IMG/VR virus record: IMGVR_UViG_3300022927_000120
Coordinates: 1-24,053 of that record
From: a virus
Strand: one strand, 5' to 3'
Length of the DNA stretch: 24,053 nt
The notes under the pieces are model-generated. The model did not search any database. It was not told where the DNA came from and saw nothing but the letters and a program-made list of their open reading frames with translations. Shown here piece after piece: positions 17,001 through 22,586 of the stretch. Position numbers and translations under genes: made by a program. Every line of letters starts with the position of its first letter. Positions within the stretch are counted from its first letter, which is position 1.

Positions 17001-17272
17001 ATATAAGAGCAATAGGCGATACTGATAGAGATTACTTACCGTTATGGATGCGTACACCACAAGAAGGCGTTGTGCAAACTGAGCATACAAATGCAGTTGT
17101 ATTATGTTATTGCAACCCGGGCGACTCGGATGCAATTATTAAAAATATTACAGAATCAAACTTTAACTTTAAAAATATAAATTTTGATTTAGATAGATAT
17201 ATTATTAAAAACAGCATAGAAGACGATAAAGAAAAATATATTCTATTTGCAAACTATCAATTCAACATTTAA
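14036..17272 (+). CDS. Large baseplate/tail-associated protein with Ig-like (He_PIG-type) repeats (1,078 aa)
   Basis: The ATG at 14036 follows AAGGGAG. At least four segments match the 'LP.GL.L....G.i.G' signature of putative Ig/cadherin-like domains: LPKGTILNNNSIRGT at about 46-60, LPPGLTLSRDGKITGT at about 150, LPEGLSLQSNTGELSG at about 327 and LPQGIELSYRGLLIG at about 676. The following strands (YKFTIKAT, FKFTVRARDRFG) complete each fold. Such domains decorate tail and capsid proteins and often bind surface sugars weakly. After residue about 740 the character changes to charged helices (MRKSYKEFMTNPEIFDQTKI and later VSAAAKNHKRKKYILG) and a lysine-rich beta region, probably the assembly end. 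The order after two fibre proteins is as expected for a late virion operon. The gene is very AT-rich. Confidence 0.75.
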   Translation: MTQTSLWSTTSGSTLKTINEGTYINLSLPIANGLSGIELEILSGNLPKGTILNNNSIRGTVEEVTLDTEYEFVVRAFYQGYFEDQHFKIIVIGPDNPAWVSQEGLLPVGPNDTLFILDNEFIDFQLLATDDDILAGQVLDFYIANDDGVLPPGLTLSRDGKITGTTEPLLSLDKRYRDSGYDAQPFGDIPLDYGQRNQSGYSSFFYDSQPFGYFEELQTYKKLNRYYPFAVTVTDGISEVRREFQIYVVGDDFLTADNTVMQAGTGVFRADTTNVRSPVWITPRNLGIKRANNYTTIFLDIIDDPTLVGTEVFELEDFNDDGSISELPEGLSLQSNTGELSGYIPYQPAVTKNYKFTIKATRIQVDYETVTVFGTYYEDVVMGAKEFKIYKTDLTASDGINDLEALVNKQLFINNALVTVTGYDDTNNDYDIITLLESLSPKNSLVIFKTAQPGQNFVYVNSISQSQKDEYANRTLKVDGNNYVVQSISKFLTYEINSHALDNTTVNDLKAYLQTTYGGSLVDYEVNVVEGHRWQVTLPDTSFTRFLVQFKEKIDAFLTYDSSPAEITIVARNFDKITFSGNIVAQLDKNRNIGLALLKDDFFKKNLIVSSVDETTQPTKSKTFELAVIGEIDSNIVWNTPADLGTVQTNKPTYLFVEAETVNIESPMLYDLTAGTLPQGIELSYRGLLIGSPQTWKDSANDSSEFLYEETFKFTVRARDRFGLNATSREFTLKVVEPTKMEYTDIVAKPLLETTMRKSYKEFMTNPEIFDQTKIYRVSDPMFGIKREMEMLIYAGIEKSLIDEFVSAAAKNHKRKKYILGAPTKAVAKQPGQNTPIYEVVYIPVIDTAESKTGLTKKSFSIETKNKITVDSVQYSALDDNSKIGSGESVLAIEGRNTVKFVYQKTTGTILIETRDGDVKLNVDKDDFEVELRDGGEAGISIKLELLDSEPKRLRPIANTIKVDSDAIKISQSTDNVRHRVSLEHMRSNIRAIGDTDRDYLPLWMRTPQEGVVQTEHTNAVVLCYCNPGDSDAIIKNITESNFNFKNINFDLDRYIIKNSIEDDKEKYILFANYQFNI

Positions 17273-17276
17273 ATAA
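17269..17276 (+). promoter_or_regulatory. Weak late-type box TTAAATAA
   Basis: TTAAATAA spans the stop of the Ig-repeat gene and lies eight bases before ATG 17285. This is closer than in the other late boxes and the match is partial, so it may be only AT-rich sequence. No ribosome site is seen for the next gene. Confidence 0.25.
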
Positions 17277-17284
17277 GTAATACT

Positions 17285-17518
17285 ATGTTTAACCCACTTG
17301 TAGATAGTTTAACAGATCTTACCGATTCTGAAATCGAAGATAAAATTATTGAACTTAGTCGTAAATATTTTATGACACACAATCCTGCGGTTCAACAGCA
17401 AATAAATGTTATACTAGAAATGTTTAAAGATGAGTCAAGAGCAAGACAGGCGAAGCAATATAAAAAAATGCAAGGAGATGACGATTCTCCACTTGACAAT
17501 CTAATAAATGTAAGTTAA
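17285..17518 (+). CDS. Small helical protein conserved in T4-like marine phages (77 aa)
   Basis: MFNPLVDSLTDLTDSEIEDK begins a protein that is helical throughout: SEIEDKIIELSRKYF, then NPAVQQQINVILEMFKDESRARQAK, and a short acidic-to-hydrophobic end (DSPLDNLINVS). The NPLVD head and the DNLI.VS tail recur in small hypothetical proteins of cyanophages next to structural genes, in my recollection. No catalytic motif is present. It is probably a small virion or assembly factor. A promoter-like sequence for the next gene lies inside its last codons. Confidence 0.65.
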   Translation: MFNPLVDSLTDLTDSEIEDKIIELSRKYFMTHNPAVQQQINVILEMFKDESRARQAKQYKKMQGDDDSPLDNLINVS

Positions 17519-17521
17519 AAT
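17493..17521 (+). promoter_or_regulatory. Possible sigma70-type promoter overlapping the 77-aa gene end
   Basis: TTGACA at 17493-17498, then 17 bases, then TAAAAT at 17516-17521. The expected start point (about 17528) falls on the ATG of the DnaE-like gene, which would give a nearly leaderless message. It could be coincidence in AT-rich coding DNA. Confidence 0.35.
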
Positions 17522-17527
17522 AAGAGT

Positions 17528-18058
17528 ATGTTAATGAAAACTGATGACTTAGGTATTCCACGATTCTCTAACCGCGATCTTATTGATATGATCTATTCAG
17601 GTCATGCGGATAAAGTACACGTGGTATTGTGCGATGCAGATGACGATGTAGACAAGTTTAATGCCGCTATGGAAGAACAAGGTTTTGAAAAACTACAAAA
17701 GTATATTCCTCTAGATGTAGATCAAAAGACTTTTGACGGTGTATGTCAAAGTGAATGGTTTATGCCTCAAGAATATAAAGCGATTAGCGTATACGAATAT
17801 GTTCTTGGTAAAGCAGAAACACCTTGTCCACAACATATACAAGATCGCATTTGGGAAGAACTAGACGAATTTAAAAAACGTGGTATGCACGATTTACTAC
17901 GCTATATGATCTATCTTGTGGACTTTATGCGTGAGAACAATATTGTATGGGGTGTAGGCAGAGGATCAAGTGTAGCAAGTTATGTGCTGTATTTGATAGG
18001 TGTACATAAAATAAACTCAATCCAGTATGGCCTGGATTGGCGTGAATTCTTACGATAA
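17528..18058 (+). CDS. DnaE-like (DNA polymerase III alpha) fragment lacking the catalytic aspartates (176 aa)
   Basis: Residues about 105-176 (RIWEELDEFKKRGMHDLLRY, then MIYLVDF, then VWGVGRGSSVASYVLYLIGV and IQYGLDWREFLR) align in order with the palm entry of bacterial DNA polymerase III alpha. There a long helix leads to the GPGRGS loop (here GVGRGSS, 142-148) and to the 'LLFERFL' helix. In DnaE the metal-binding Asp pair (PDFDVDF) follows that helix. Here the protein stops right at the end of it, so it cannot be a polymerase on its own. The first 100 residues (MKTDDLGIPRFSNRDLIDMI) do not look like a PHP domain. An ATG at 17534 is an equal start. The location among virion and assembly genes suggests a reused fold, perhaps binding DNA or nucleotide. 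Similar short DnaE-like proteins occur in T4-like marine phages as far as I recall. Confidence 0.7.
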   Translation: MLMKTDDLGIPRFSNRDLIDMIYSGHADKVHVVLCDADDDVDKFNAAMEEQGFEKLQKYIPLDVDQKTFDGVCQSEWFMPQEYKAISVYEYVLGKAETPCPQHIQDRIWEELDEFKKRGMHDLLRYMIYLVDFMRENNIVWGVGRGSSVASYVLYLIGVHKINSIQYGLDWREFLR

Positions 18059-18061
18059 ATA
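18054..18061 (+). promoter_or_regulatory. T4-type late promoter box GATAAATA
   Basis: GATAAATA overlaps the end of the DnaE-like gene and lies 21 bases before ATG 18083, with AGGAG at 18072-18076. It should drive the PAP-hinge protein and the co-chaperonin late in infection. Confidence 0.55.
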
Positions 18062-18082
18062 TGCATATAACAGGAGAATATA

Positions 18083-18448
18083 ATGGCTAAAAATACACAT
18101 ACAAGCTTACGTGGTAAAACTGTAGACATGAGTTTACTACAGAAGAAAAATGAATTAACACCAGCAGTTGGTAATGCTAGAGTAAATGCACGTGGCGATA
18201 CATTAGGTGCAGGCAATAAAATTATTAAAACAAGAGAAGAAGCATCTAAAGAATATTACGGATCTTCTGCTATTGTTCCAGATCAAGCACCAGCACCAGC
18301 GCCAGCACCAACACCAGCGCCAGCAGAACCAAAAGCAAAAACTAAAAAAACAAAAGCACCAGTTGTAAACGATGTTAAGGAAAACGAATTAGACTTCGAT
18401 GATGAATGGGTCGAAGACGAAGACGGAAATTTTGTAAAAAGAGGATAA
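18083..18448 (+). CDS. Conserved T4-like phage protein with Pro/Ala hinge and acidic tail (121 aa)
   Basis: AGGAG precedes ATG 18083. The first 60 residues (MAKNTHTSLRGKTVDMSLLQ, then KKNELTPAVGNARVNARGD) are basic and polar and look conserved in type across T4-like phages. Residues 69-92 form an APAPAPTPAPA and Lys-rich hinge. The C-terminus (97-121, NELDFDDEWVEDEDGNFVKRG) is strongly acidic. The basic head, flexible linker and acidic tail suggest an assembly or scaffold partner or a nucleic-acid-associated protein; no enzyme motif is seen. It is under a late box and is followed after two bases by the co-chaperonin gene, so the two are co-expressed. Confidence 0.7.
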   Translation: MAKNTHTSLRGKTVDMSLLQKKNELTPAVGNARVNARGDTLGAGNKIIKTREEASKEYYGSSAIVPDQAPAPAPAPTPAPAEPKAKTKKTKAPVVNDVKENELDFDDEWVEDEDGNFVKRG

Positions 18449-18450
18449 CA

Positions 18451-18819
18451 ATGAAAACATATAACGGTAAGCTTAATCCTATTCATGATAGAGTAATTGT
18501 AAGCGAAATGAATTTTGGAGAACAAAAAACATCTGGAGGATTAATACTAAGATCAGACGACGGAGAAACTAGAGGTATCTATCCACGTTGGGGTAGAGTG
18601 CATTCTAAAGGACCTGAAAACACAGACGATTACAATGTAGGTGATTGGATCCTAGTAGAGCACGGCCGTTGGACTAGAGGTGTAAAAATAGATGACGGCA
18701 ACGGTGAAGATACGTTGCGTATGGTTGAAGCTGAGAGTATACTAGGCTGGAGTAAAGATAAGCCGACAGATCATACTATCGGTAAAGAATATGCAGATGG
18801 AGATGCAGTATCGATATGA
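18451..18819 (+). CDS. GroES / gp31-like co-chaperonin (122 aa)
   Basis: The start is ATG 18451 with GAGGA upstream; an earlier in-frame ATG at 18406 lies inside the preceding gene and is rejected. LNPIHDRVIVSEM (8-20) is the first strand of the Cpn10 fold. It is followed by the mobile loop (about 21-38) with the GGLIL anchor (29-33), which corresponds to the GGIVL that docks into GroEL. VGDWILVEHGRWT (63-75) matches the 'VGD.V.f' strand. At 122 residues it is longer than GroES (97) and close to T4 gp31 (111), which replaces GroES so that the host GroEL chamber can fold the major capsid protein. The C-terminal extension (about 95-122) is not typical of GroES. The late setting fits capsid folding. 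Confidence 0.8.
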   Translation: MKTYNGKLNPIHDRVIVSEMNFGEQKTSGGLILRSDDGETRGIYPRWGRVHSKGPENTDDYNVGDWILVEHGRWTRGVKIDDGNGEDTLRMVEAESILGWSKDKPTDHTIGKEYADGDAVSI

Positions 18820-18989
18820 TAGATCCTAGTGTTTTTAAATTTATATCAACACAAGAAATTGAGAAAAGGTTGGCTAGAATGGACGCTAATCTTTACCACA
18901 CTGACGATTTGAGAATGCAGAAGAAGATGATGGAAACTATGGCTGCACTATCAGAAGAATTAGAAAAAAGAAAACAAGGAATAAGATGA
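18816..18989 (+). CDS. Small helical protein (57 aa), unknown
   Basis: ATG 18816 overlaps the co-chaperonin stop (ATGA), and the TGA at 18987-18989 overlaps the next start in the same way, so it sits in a translationally coupled chain. MIDPSVFKFISTQEIEKRLA is followed by one long charged helix rich in Met, Lys and Glu (MQKKMMETMAALSEELEKRK), likely a coiled coil. No family is recognised. Confidence 0.65.
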   Translation: MIDPSVFKFISTQEIEKRLARMDANLYHTDDLRMQKKMMETMAALSEELEKRKQGIR

Positions 18990-19360
18990 CAAACGTTTTT
19001 AAAGATATAGATCGATTTGCAACAGCATGTGATCAACCAGCAACTGAATCAAACTATAAAATGTACCTAAGTCTCATCGACGAAGAATATGGCGAATTAG
19101 TTGAAGCAGTCAATAATAACGATCGTGTAGAGCAATTAGATGCACTAGTAGACATCTTAGTTGTTACTATGGGTGCGATTCGTGCTGCTGGCTGGAACGG
19201 TGAAGCAGCTTGGAAAGAAGTAATGTCATCTAATTTTGCAAAGATTGATCCTTCAACAGGTAAGGTTCGTAAGCGTGAAGATGGCAAGGTTTTAAAGCCA
19301 GTCGGTTGGCGAGCACCTAATCTACAACAATTTGTAGGTGAAGACGGAGGAGAATTTTAA
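18986..19360 (+). CDS. mazG: MazG-like nucleoside triphosphate pyrophosphohydrolase (124 aa)
   Basis: This is a short all-alpha protein with the MazG/PRA-PH signature: SLIDEEYGELVEAV (29-42) supplies the E34-x-x-E37 metal-binding pair, and VEQLDALVDILVV (48-60) supplies E49/D52/D56 on the partner helix. It continues with AAWKEVMSSNFAKIDPSTG and KVLKPVGWRAPNL, the latter typical of phage MazG-like proteins. Such enzymes hydrolyse (d)NTPs, or possibly (p)ppGpp, to monophosphates. In marine phages they are thought to adjust nucleotide pools or host starvation signalling. The start ATG 18986 overlaps the previous stop and follows AAGGA. The single-domain length is usual for phage versions, whereas E. 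coli MazG has two domains. Confidence 0.8.
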   Translation: MTNVFKDIDRFATACDQPATESNYKMYLSLIDEEYGELVEAVNNNDRVEQLDALVDILVVTMGAIRAAGWNGEAAWKEVMSSNFAKIDPSTGKVRKREDGKVLKPVGWRAPNLQQFVGEDGGEF

Positions 19361-19377
19361 TAAAAAGTGGGCGCAAT

Positions 19378-19644
19378 ATGGATCAGCAAGTACAACAGTT
19401 TGAAGAGTGGCATACTCTAATTGCAGAGTGGCACAAGTATCACAAATCAACATCTCCCGGCACAACAACTAGATTGAAGAAACGATTCGCTCAGTATTCT
19501 TTTGACTATTTTAAGTTGATGTCAGAGTATAGAAAAACAGGCAAACCTAGTTTACTTAGTAAAGCTGATGCTATCTACGAATCTGCAGAGAAAGAAATAA
19601 AAACTTTCAAAAGATATGAATTAATAGGTACATTATCAAAATAA
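19378..19644 (+). CDS. Unknown helical protein (88 aa)
   Basis: The frame begins MDQQVQQFEEWHTLIAEWHK and is helical and basic throughout, with aromatic residues spaced along the helices (SFDYFKLMSEYRKTG, then ADAIYESAEKEIKTFKRYEL). No ribosome site of normal strength is seen before ATG 19378; only GTGGGCG lies there. No motif identifies a function. It ends directly before the early promoter at 19648 and so may be the last gene of the preceding unit. Confidence 0.6.
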   Translation: MDQQVQQFEEWHTLIAEWHKYHKSTSPGTTTRLKKRFAQYSFDYFKLMSEYRKTGKPSLLSKADAIYESAEKEIKTFKRYELIGTLSK

Positions 19645-19647
19645 AGG

Positions 19648-19675
19648 TTGACACTGTGTTGATTAGTGTTATATT
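19648..19675 (+). promoter_or_regulatory. Early sigma70-type promoter with extended -10, and a second overlapping promoter
   Basis: TTGACA at 19648-19653, 16 bases, TATATT at 19670-19675, preceded by TGT to give an extended -10 (TGnTATATT). A second set, TTGATT at 19659-19664 and TATAAT at 19681-19686 (16 bases), overlaps it. The inverted pair TGTTAT (19667-19672) and ATAACA (19685-19690) brackets the region. The leader then gives AGAGGGCAACATG. The same ordered elements recur at 22777-22831. Confidence 0.7.
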
Positions 19676-19705
19676 AGTAGTATAATAACAGACACAGAGG
19701 GCAAC

Positions 19706-19870
19706 ATGCTAGAACAACTTATCGAACAATACGCCAATTGGATTGCAGAACAAGGTCTTCCTGCTATGAGTGCAGACGAACTTGAGTGGGAAGATTGTGT
19801 TAATGCAGAACAGCGTAAATGGTTGCGTGATTTTTGTGAGCAATGGGAAGCAGCAGAGGAGTTGGTGTAA
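19706..19870 (+). CDS. Very acidic 54-aa protein preceding the nuclease gene
   Basis: ATG 19706 has AGAGG upstream, and the TAA at 19868-19870 overlaps the next ATG as TAATG, so translation is probably coupled. The product (MLEQLIEQYANWIAEQGLPA onward) has 14 Asp/Glu against 3 Lys/Arg, and four tryptophans. The cluster DELEWED (24-30) and the C-terminal EQWEAAEELV are strongly negative. No family is recognised. Small, acidic, helical proteins next to a nuclease gene can be inhibitors or DNA mimics, such as anti-restriction proteins. That is only a suggestion from charge and position. Confidence 0.65.
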   Translation: MLEQLIEQYANWIAEQGLPAMSADELEWEDCVNAEQRKWLRDFCEQWEAAEELV

Positions 19871-20511
19871 TGTCTAAACAAGATGTTATAGATTCTAAAG
19901 AGGATCTAAAAGAAGCATTTCGTCTTCTTAAAAAAGTAGTGGATGCAACAGGAGTAAATCTTATCGACAACTATAGTTACCGTGAATTTACTTCATTAGC
20001 AGACATTCAGGAACTACTTCCAAGCGTTAAAAAGACACCAGGCCGGACCGGCGACGATGCGAGTGCAATAGAAGAAGGTTATAAAAGTCTTGAATTGAAA
20101 TCAGGCACTTGTAGAGCTAAAACACTAACTGAAAACAATTTTGCTCAACTAAAATTTGACAAACAAAACGAGTCAGTTCGTAGGGAAGCAATTTTTAAAT
20201 ATGACGGATTTGGGTTAAGTGTGTTTGAATATTATGAACCTTACCCTACTGCTACTATTTTTGTATCTAAAGATCATGTTGAAAAATTACATCCAGTTTT
20301 TAAAGAAAAACAATCTGATAAACTTGCAGTTTTTGAGAGGAAACGGGCCGAGGGTAAAAATATTGGCAGAGACGATATTGGAATTACACTAAAAGATATC
20401 GTTAATTCGGTAGGAGAAGAGAATCTTATCTGCTGGTTGTATGGAAAAAGAATTAATTCTGTTGAGTTCTTTCGTAGATTACGTAACAAAGAAATTAAAT
20501 TAAGTCAATAA
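19870..20511 (+). CDS. Candidate PD-(D/E)xK nuclease, possible restriction endonuclease (213 aa)
   Basis: The start is ATG 19870 (TAATG overlap); an earlier in-frame ATG at 19843 is rejected because it lies inside the acidic gene. After a helical N-terminus comes GRTGDDASAIEEGYKSLELK (58-77). Here D62/D63 followed by E75-L-K77 fits the D...ExK active site of type II restriction-type nucleases, where the Asp and Glu bind magnesium and the Lys activates water. A second strand region follows (AIFKYDGFGLSVFEYYEPYP), then KDIVNSVGEENLICWLYGK. Length suits a small type II enzyme. The neighbours are a ParB-like protein and a DNA methyltransferase, the usual company of such enzymes. The sequence target is unknown. 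The call rests on the motif and context, since no close family name comes to mind. Confidence 0.55.
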   Translation: MSKQDVIDSKEDLKEAFRLLKKVVDATGVNLIDNYSYREFTSLADIQELLPSVKKTPGRTGDDASAIEEGYKSLELKSGTCRAKTLTENNFAQLKFDKQNESVRREAIFKYDGFGLSVFEYYEPYPTATIFVSKDHVEKLHPVFKEKQSDKLAVFERKRAEGKNIGRDDIGITLKDIVNSVGEENLICWLYGKRINSVEFFRRLRNKEIKLSQ

Positions 20512-20610
20512 TTTATATAGTGTAGTATAATTGCGCTAAATAAACTGTAAGCAAAAAAGCTTTTAGCACCTTTGCTTACCCTTAAAACATTATGTATAAA
20601 GGAGACACAA
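20512..20610 (+). promoter_or_regulatory. Leader region of the ParB-like/methyltransferase unit with alternative hairpins
   Basis: This 99-base gap holds a TATAAT at 20526-20531 without a good -35 box, a late-type GCTAAATA-like stretch at 20535-20542, and an inverted repeat GTAAGCAAA (20547-20555) with TTTGCTTAC (20571-20579). A second possible pairing, GCTAAA (20535-20540) with TTTAGC (20562-20567), overlaps the first, so the two hairpins exclude each other. Inside the loop is the palindrome AAAAGCTTTT (20555-20564). No U-run follows, so a simple terminator is unlikely. AAAGGAG precedes ATG 20611. Confidence 0.45.
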
Positions 20611-21717
20611 ATGAATACAATGTTTAATACAGTCGAACCTTCGACAAAAGTCCGTGCTAGAGTTCAAGGCAAACCGCAACAACCAAATTTCAACGGACAA
20701 GGTGTAATAGACCTAAATACTTTTACCAATATGAATATCCCAAATCCCAAAGACGATTCTTTGATGTTTAGTCATTGGACTTTTTTAAATATCTCACAAT
20801 CACAATATTCCTTAAATGATCTCAATTACGGCATTAGAGAAAGCGATATAGATTCTTGGGAAGATCATGTCGAAGATCTCAAACAAAGCCTAGTATCTGC
20901 AGGATTTTCAATGTCCCAAACTACACCCTGGATTTATGAAGATGGCGGCACAGGTGACGGAAGATCACGATTTAAAGCTGCTAGAGATTTAGGATATGAT
21001 TATTTTCCTGTAGCAGTTTTTGTTAAAGCAGAAGGCGAAGTCACAGACTTAGATCGTTTAGTCAATGCAACAAAATCAAATATGCAAGGGTTTCCGCAAA
21101 AAAGAGCAAAGAAGAACGACTTCATTGCTAATGCAGAAAAGGCTCTCCGCGAACAATGGATTGAAAATAATTTAGAATCTGTTAGAGAGTTTTGTTTTGA
21201 AACTCTAGGGTTATCTGAATATTATGCAAACAGCACTGCAACAGTAACTGAAATTGCATCAAAAGCATATAATAATTTTAATGCAGGTGGAAATAGCGTC
21301 TTAAACGCTCCTACAACTACAATTAAAGACTGGCTAAAAGATAACGGATACAATTTAAATAAAAAAACTAAACTTGTTGCAACAAACAACGAGACATACG
21401 CTCTAAGAGAATTTGAGTCAATCTTAGATAGTGTGAATAAAGGCTACGATCCTATTTCTTTTATTTTTTATACCAAGGCATCTAACAGTGATAAAGCAAG
21501 AAAAGACCTTGATAACTTTTTAAAGAAACTGGAGTCGTTATATACTTTATCGCAGAAAGCAGTACTAAAGAATATTGAGAAAAGTACTGGCATGAAAATG
21601 ACTTTACCTCAAACTGATGAAAGGCCTTGGCAAGTCTTAGGATGTATTCCACAAATACTCGGTGAGCATCCAAATTTAGAAGATACTAACCAACTTATTT
21701 CAGTAAAGGATTACTAA
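20611..21717 (+). CDS. ParB/Srx-like nuclease-domain protein linked to DNA methyltransferase (368 aa)
   Basis: ATG 20611 follows AAAGGAG; a longer frame through the leader hairpin is rejected. Residues about 84-145 (SWEDHVEDLKQSLVSAGF, TPWIYEDGGTGDGRSRFKAA, then LGYDYFPVAVFVKAEG) match the ParB N-terminal/sulfiredoxin-like fold: a helix that selects a value, a 'GDGRSR' loop (115-120) for phosphate or CTP binding, and a 'LGYd.fPVavf' strand. Such domains are common in phage proteins next to, or fused with, adenine methyltransferases. The remaining 220 residues are helical and polar (ESILDSVNKGYDPISFIFYT) and may bind DNA or the partner enzyme. TAA overlaps the methyltransferase ATG, indicating coupled translation. 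The activity could be DNA binding, an NTPase switch or nicking; the sequence does not settle this. Confidence 0.7.
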   Translation: MNTMFNTVEPSTKVRARVQGKPQQPNFNGQGVIDLNTFTNMNIPNPKDDSLMFSHWTFLNISQSQYSLNDLNYGIRESDIDSWEDHVEDLKQSLVSAGFSMSQTTPWIYEDGGTGDGRSRFKAARDLGYDYFPVAVFVKAEGEVTDLDRLVNATKSNMQGFPQKRAKKNDFIANAEKALREQWIENNLESVREFCFETLGLSEYYANSTATVTEIASKAYNNFNAGGNSVLNAPTTTIKDWLKDNGYNLNKKTKLVATNNETYALREFESILDSVNKGYDPISFIFYTKASNSDKARKDLDNFLKKLESLYTLSQKAVLKNIEKSTGMKMTLPQTDERPWQVLGCIPQILGEHPNLEDTNQLISVKDY

Positions 21718-22586
21718 TGACATATAAAGTTTACAATCAAGATTGTATATCTGGTATGCGTAAACATGTAGAAGATGGGTCAGTGGATTTAATTTTCACT
21801 GATCCTCCTTATGGTATTGATGGCGATAAACTAGATGCACACTATCACCGAGATGAAAGCAATGTTGTTCCGGGTTACGTAGAAGTTCCACTTGAAACAT
21901 ACGACCAGTTTAGCAAAGACTGGATAAGTGAATGTGCAAGATGTTTGCGTCCAGGTGGCAGCATTTATATTGTAAGTGGATATACTAATCTGCATCATGT
22001 ATTAAATGCACTACACGCAACAGATTTACAAGAAGTTAATCATATTATTGCAAAATATTCATTTGGTGTTAGCACTAAAAAGAAATGGGTCAGTAGTCAT
22101 TATCATATATTGTTTTGGCAAAAGCCAAACAAAGGAAAACAGACTCGTACATTTAATACAAATGTATACTACACTGATCAAAAAGACAGTTATCACGATA
22201 GATTAACTGTGCAAGATATGCCTCGAGCACATAATCCTGGTGAAACAAAAAATAAAAATCAACTTAACGAAGACTTTATTGAGAAGTTTATTTTATACAG
22301 TAGTAGTAGAAATGAAACTGTAATGGATCCATTTTGCGGCGGATTTACAACGCCTCGAACTGCATTAAGATATGGTAGAAACTTTGTTGGGTTTGAAATG
22401 AATAAAAATGCGTATGATGCTTTTCTTCCTACATTAGATAAGGTAGAAGAAAAAGATGACCCTGTTCCTGTTAGTCCTGATGCTGCCGAACTTGCAAAGC
22501 GAGAAAAAATGCGTGAAGGTTGGAAAAGAGATAGAGCCAAACGTAAAGCAGAACTAAACTCTAATTTATTTAAGGAAGAAAATTAA
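21717..22586 (+). CDS. DNA methyltransferase, DPPY class (adenine-N6 or cytosine-N4) (289 aa)
   Basis: The catalytic motif IV is FTDPPYG at 27-33 (DPPY 29-32) and the S-adenosylmethionine motif I lies near the end (MDPFCGGFTTPRTA, 203-216), followed by FVGFEMN (223-229). Catalytic motif before binding motif is the beta-type order of N6-adenine/N4-cytosine methyltransferases. CLRPGGSIYIVSG (76-88) is the conserved strand before the target-recognition part (about 120-185, KKWVSSHYHILFWQKPNKGK). The C-terminal 45 residues are basic (KREKMREGWKRDRAKRKAEL) and may bind DNA. ATG 21717 overlaps the ParB-like stop, with AAAGGA upstream. All motifs are intact, so it should be active. It could protect phage DNA from the neighbouring nuclease or from host restriction. 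Confidence 0.88.
   Translation: MTYKVYNQDCISGMRKHVEDGSVDLIFTDPPYGIDGDKLDAHYHRDESNVVPGYVEVPLETYDQFSKDWISECARCLRPGGSIYIVSGYTNLHHVLNALHATDLQEVNHIIAKYSFGVSTKKKWVSSHYHILFWQKPNKGKQTRTFNTNVYYTDQKDSYHDRLTVQDMPRAHNPGETKNKNQLNEDFIEKFILYSSSRNETVMDPFCGGFTTPRTALRYGRNFVGFEMNKNAYDAFLPTLDKVEEKDDPVPVSPDAAELAKREKMREGWKRDRAKRKAELNSNLFKEEN

Noticed and set aside
17528-18058. Active DNA polymerase III alpha subunit
   Set aside because: The protein is 176 residues and stops before the catalytic Asp motif, so polymerase activity is not supported.
20547-20579. Hairpin considered as a rho-independent terminator
   Set aside because: The stem is AT-rich with a 15-base loop and no following T-run, and it lies close upstream of a gene start with a ribosome site.
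20572-20610. Upstream extension of the ParB-like protein through the leader
   Set aside because: It would run through half of the hairpin from a non-ATG start, whereas ATG 20611 has AAAGGAG at the right spacing.
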